The position numbers and the translations under genes were made by a program. The notes under the pieces were generated by a model. The model was not told the origin of the DNA and made no database searches. It saw nothing but the letters and a program-made list of their open reading frames with translations. This document shows positions 5,001 to 6,835 of a stretch of DNA of 6,835 bases, piece after piece. Every line of letters starts with the position of its first letter. Position 1 is the stretch's first letter. Source of the stretch: Verrucomicrobiota bacterium (GTDB lineage: Bacteria > Verrucomicrobiota > Verrucomicrobiia > Chthoniobacterales > UBA10450); assembly GCA_003218345.1 (NCBI GenBank), contig QHNF01000014.1:1-6835 (forward strand). Reading direction: 5' to 3'.

Positions 5001-5186
5001 TCATCCCCACATGACGCGGAAAATGCGGTCGCGTTTTTCCAGGTAACCGGGTGAATCGAGCTCGTGCGAGCGCGGAAGATCGGCATCGACGATTTCCTGA
5101 ATGGTCGCCGGACGCTGCGGGCCTATGGCGGCGGCAGCCTGTTTAGCTTTTGTTTTCTGTCGGAGCGCTGCTGGCCAAATGAACAA
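5001..5186 (-). CDS. Short frame overlapping the ABC ATPase 3' end; separate small protein or shifted ATPase tail
   Basis: 61 codons whose only start is a TTG inside the ATPase gene. Beyond the ATPase stop (5145-5143) it reads as an Ala/Pro linker (KAKQAAAAIGPQRP), then a protein-like segment (TIQEIVDADLPRSHELDSPG, YLEKRDRIFRVMWG), ending with TGA at 5003-5001. The overlap part (MFIWPAALRQ) looks like shadow translation. Losing one A from the AAAA run near 5155-5152 would join the ATPase to this tail as ...PTENKAKQAAAAIG. So it is either an original C-terminal extension cut off by a one-base indel, or a real overlapping gene. I do not recognise the segment. Confidence 0.4.
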   Translation of the reverse strand: MFIWPAALRQKTKAKQAAAAIGPQRPATIQEIVDADLPRSHELDSPGYLEKRDRIFRVMWG

Positions 5187-5946
5187 ATTCCAGAATGTCG
5201 CCGCGCAGGCGCAGGAAATCTGGGCTGCTGCGCTGGCGAGGGCGATCTAATGCGACGGAGATGGTCCGCTCGATCCTACCGGGCGGCGGACTCATGATCA
5301 TGATGCGATCGCTCATGTAGATGGCTTCGTCGATATCGTGGGTAACCAGGAGCATCGTGGTGCCGCGTGCTTGCCAGAGGCGAAGCACTTCATCCTGCAT
5401 CCGCATGCGGGTGAAAGCGTCCAGCGCGCCGAGCGGTTCGTCCAGGAGGAGGACTTTGGGATGATTGATAAGCGCTCGCGCGAGCGCGACACGCTGGGCC
5501 ATGCCGCCCGAAAGATGATGAGGATAGGCATCGGCAAATGTTTCCAAGCCCACGAGACGCATGAAATCATCCACTTCGCGGTGTTTTTCGCGTAAAACCC
5601 CGCGCGCGACCAGCCCAGCCTGAATGTTGCGGTGCACCGTGAGCCATGGAAAGAGGTTCGGATCTTGAAAAACCAGGCCGCGTTCTGCGCCTGGCTGGGT
5701 GATTTTTTCAGAGCCGATCAAAAGTTCCCCAGAGTCGGGAAATTCCAGACCCGCAATTAAGCGCAGGAGCGTAGACTTCCCACAGCCACTTGGGCCAATG
5801 AGGGAAACTAATTCCCCAGCTGCGAGCGAGAAGGAAATCCCATCCAGGACCGGTCGGCGGAGGAGACGATTGTCGGGCAGCGGGAAACTCTTCCGAATTT
5901 CCCGGATGCCAAGCGAGGATGCCTCGGTTTCTGCAAGTGCTACCAT
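5143..5946 (-). CDS. ABC transporter ATP-binding protein, nitrate/sulfonate/taurine class
   Basis: 267 residues; the energy-supplying subunit of an importer, acting at the cytoplasmic face of the inner membrane. Walker A is GPSGCGKST (51-59), Q-loop FQDPNLFPWLTV (Gln94), signature LSGGMAQR (145-152), Walker B VLLLDE (165-170) with D-loop ALD, and H-loop His203 in LVTHDIDEA. All catalytic motifs are intact. The FPWLTV after the Q-loop and the overall length fit the SsuB/TauB/NrtD group. Substrate cannot be told from the ATPase. ATG 5946 overlaps the permease stop in ATGGTAG (7 bases), giving translational coupling. The frame stays open upstream to 6465, but that part is only a shadow of the permease gene. 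A possible frameshifted tail follows the stop. Confidence 0.96.
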   Translation of the reverse strand: MVALAETEASSLGIREIRKSFPLPDNRLLRRPVLDGISFSLAAGELVSLIGPSGCGKSTLLRLIAGLEFPDSGELLIGSEKITQPGAERGLVFQDPNLFPWLTVHRNIQAGLVARGVLREKHREVDDFMRLVGLETFADAYPHHLSGGMAQRVALARALINHPKVLLLDEPLGALDAFTRMRMQDEVLRLWQARGTTMLLVTHDIDEAIYMSDRIMIMSPPPGRIERTISVALDRPRQRSSPDFLRLRGDILEFVHLASSAPTENKS

Positions 5947-6821
5947 TTGATCACGCCTTGTTGCCAAACAAGCACGCGGTCGCGGACTTTGAACAGAAGA
6001 GTCATGATAGTTGAGAAGAAGGCGGCCATGATGATAAGAGCGGCATAGACTTTGCCATATTCGGCCCAGCCCTGCGCCCAACTGACGTACCAGCCGAGGC
6101 CGGACTTCACTCCGACAGATTCTGCGACCACAAGTGTTAGAAAGGACGCTCCAAGCCCCATGAATAAGCCGATGAAAATGCTCGGAACCGCTGCCGGGAT
6201 TGCGACGCGAAAGATGAGATAAGCGCGCCCGGCGCCGAGCGTCCGGGCAACATCGAGATAAGAAGCGCGGGTATTGGAAATGCCGGAAGCAGTGAGCATT
6301 GTCACGGGAAACCAGACCGCGAGTGCGATCAATCCCCCTGCGGACACGACGGCGGACGGCGAAACTACCATCGCGAGAGGGATCCACGCGGTGGCTGGAA
6401 TGGGTCCGACGATCTTGAGCAGTGGCATTCCCCAATAACGAACCGGAGTTGACCATCCGATGCAAATCCCGCTGATCAGGCCAAGGAGCACACCAGCAGC
6501 GTAGCCACTTAGAAGCAACGCGAGGGAGTGCCAGGTGCTATCCAGCAAAAGCGCGCGATCATTAATTAAATTACGCAGTACCGCCGCTGGCCCGGGAAAA
6601 TACGGCATCGGGAGCAGTTGGAAACCGAATGTAACGATGTCCCAAAGCCCAAGTAACAAGATTGTCGCCGTAAGGATTGGACGCATGTGCCGCATCCAGG
6701 AGCGCAGTGGCATCCAGAATCGTTGCGCAATTGAGAGGACAATCGACACACCGACGATCTCGTAGAAGAACAGCGTGTAAGAATGCGTTTCGACGGCCGG
6801 TGCCCTCTTCGAAAAGAGCAA
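5940..6821 (-). CDS. ABC transporter permease, SsuC/TauC-like, 5' end near or beyond the window edge
   Basis: The membrane subunit (binding-protein-dependent transport system inner-membrane component) that forms the substrate channel. Several hydrophobic helices are visible: about 49-65, 97-122, 143-177, 211-235 and 257-277. The EAA loop that docks on the ATPase is at about 190-210 (DVARTLGAGRAYLIFRVAIP). The entry PMPYFPGPAAVLRNLI before the second helix is typical of the nitrate/sulfonate/taurine class. The start is unsettled. The first start-type codon is TTG 6821, but the frame is open to the edge. ATGs at 6713, 6695 and 6686 come just before the first family-like helix (RPILTATILLLGLW). 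The extra about 36 residues include one more hydrophobic stretch (YTLFFYEIVGVSIVLSIA). The substrate-binding protein is not in the window. Confidence 0.93.
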   Translation of the reverse strand: MLFSKRAPAVETHSYTLFFYEIVGVSIVLSIAQRFWMPLRSWMRHMRPILTATILLLGLWDIVTFGFQLLPMPYFPGPAAVLRNLINDRALLLDSTWHSLALLLSGYAAGVLLGLISGICIGWSTPVRYWGMPLLKIVGPIPATAWIPLAMVVSPSAVVSAGGLIALAVWFPVTMLTASGISNTRASYLDVARTLGAGRAYLIFRVAIPAAVPSIFIGLFMGLGASFLTLVVAESVGVKSGLGWYVSWAQGWAEYGKVYAALIIMAAFFSTIMTLLFKVRDRVLVWQQGVIKW

Positions 6822-6835
6822 ATGAATTGCGAGCG

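Noticed and set aside
4663..5086. Minus-strand ORFs at 4663-4878 and 4748-5086 with GAGSRIRTDDLLITNQ-like and RQSDSNRRPADYKSA-like text
   Set aside because: These are the well-known false translations of the antisense strand of a tRNA gene; they lie across tRNA-Thr 4774-4849.
5947..6465. N-terminal extension of the ABC ATPase frame up to 6465
   Set aside because: The 173 extra residues are low-complexity Arg/His/Ser text overlapping the permease gene in another frame. The ATPase family begins at about ATG 5946.
1..6835. CRISPR array, insertion sequence with terminal inverted repeats, or riboswitch
   Set aside because: I looked for regularly spaced repeats, a transposase with flanking inverted repeats, and riboswitch cores I know, and saw none.

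Overview
The window looks like chromosomal DNA of a free-living, probably soil, member of the Verrucomicrobiota (Spartobacteria/Chthoniobacterales-like). This is inferred from several things: the RNA polymerase sigma factor subfamily, the cyclase-domain subtype, small zinc-ribbon proteins of a kind I associate with that group, and a perfect copy of the LexA motif described for Verrucomicrobia. No rRNA or other phylogenetic marker is present, so the assignment is not proven.

Left part (1-3258) is accessory-looking and partly decayed. It opens with a frameshifted tyrosine recombinase remnant (47-642). Next is a class III nucleotidyl cyclase domain joined to an unrecognised C-terminal domain (814-1821). 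A small protein with a CxxC...CxxC zinc ribbon follows (2015-2233), with a perfect TGTTC-N4-GAACA LexA-type operator (1922-1935) upstream. An 18-bp direct repeat with one mismatch (672-689 and 1844-1861) brackets the cyclase gene. Two small broken genes then converge and overlap at their tails: a frameshifted plus-strand gene (2282-2528) and a minus-strand gene with an in-frame stop (2515-2625). A degenerate tRNA-Cys(GCA) (2767-2838) and a minus-strand zinc-ribbon protein (2881-3258) close this part.

Middle part (3259-3922) is poorly coded. It holds one doubtful 70-codon minus-strand ORF with a palindrome just upstream, one GC-rich hairpin, and otherwise nothing I can recognise.

Right part (3923-6835) is well-preserved core-like DNA. 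It has an ECF-type sigma-70 family factor (minus), an intact tRNA-Thr(TGT) with encoded CCA (plus), and a minus-strand ABC importer operon of the nitrate/sulfonate/taurine class. In the operon a permease (SsuC/TauC-like, running towards the window edge) overlaps its ATPase (SsuB/TauB-like) by 7 bases. A 61-codon frame overlaps the ATPase 3' end and may be a frameshifted tail of it. The substrate-binding protein is not in the window.

The observation most worth following is the SOS-type operator before the small zinc-ribbon gene, downstream of the cyclase-fusion gene. I cannot show that these form one system.
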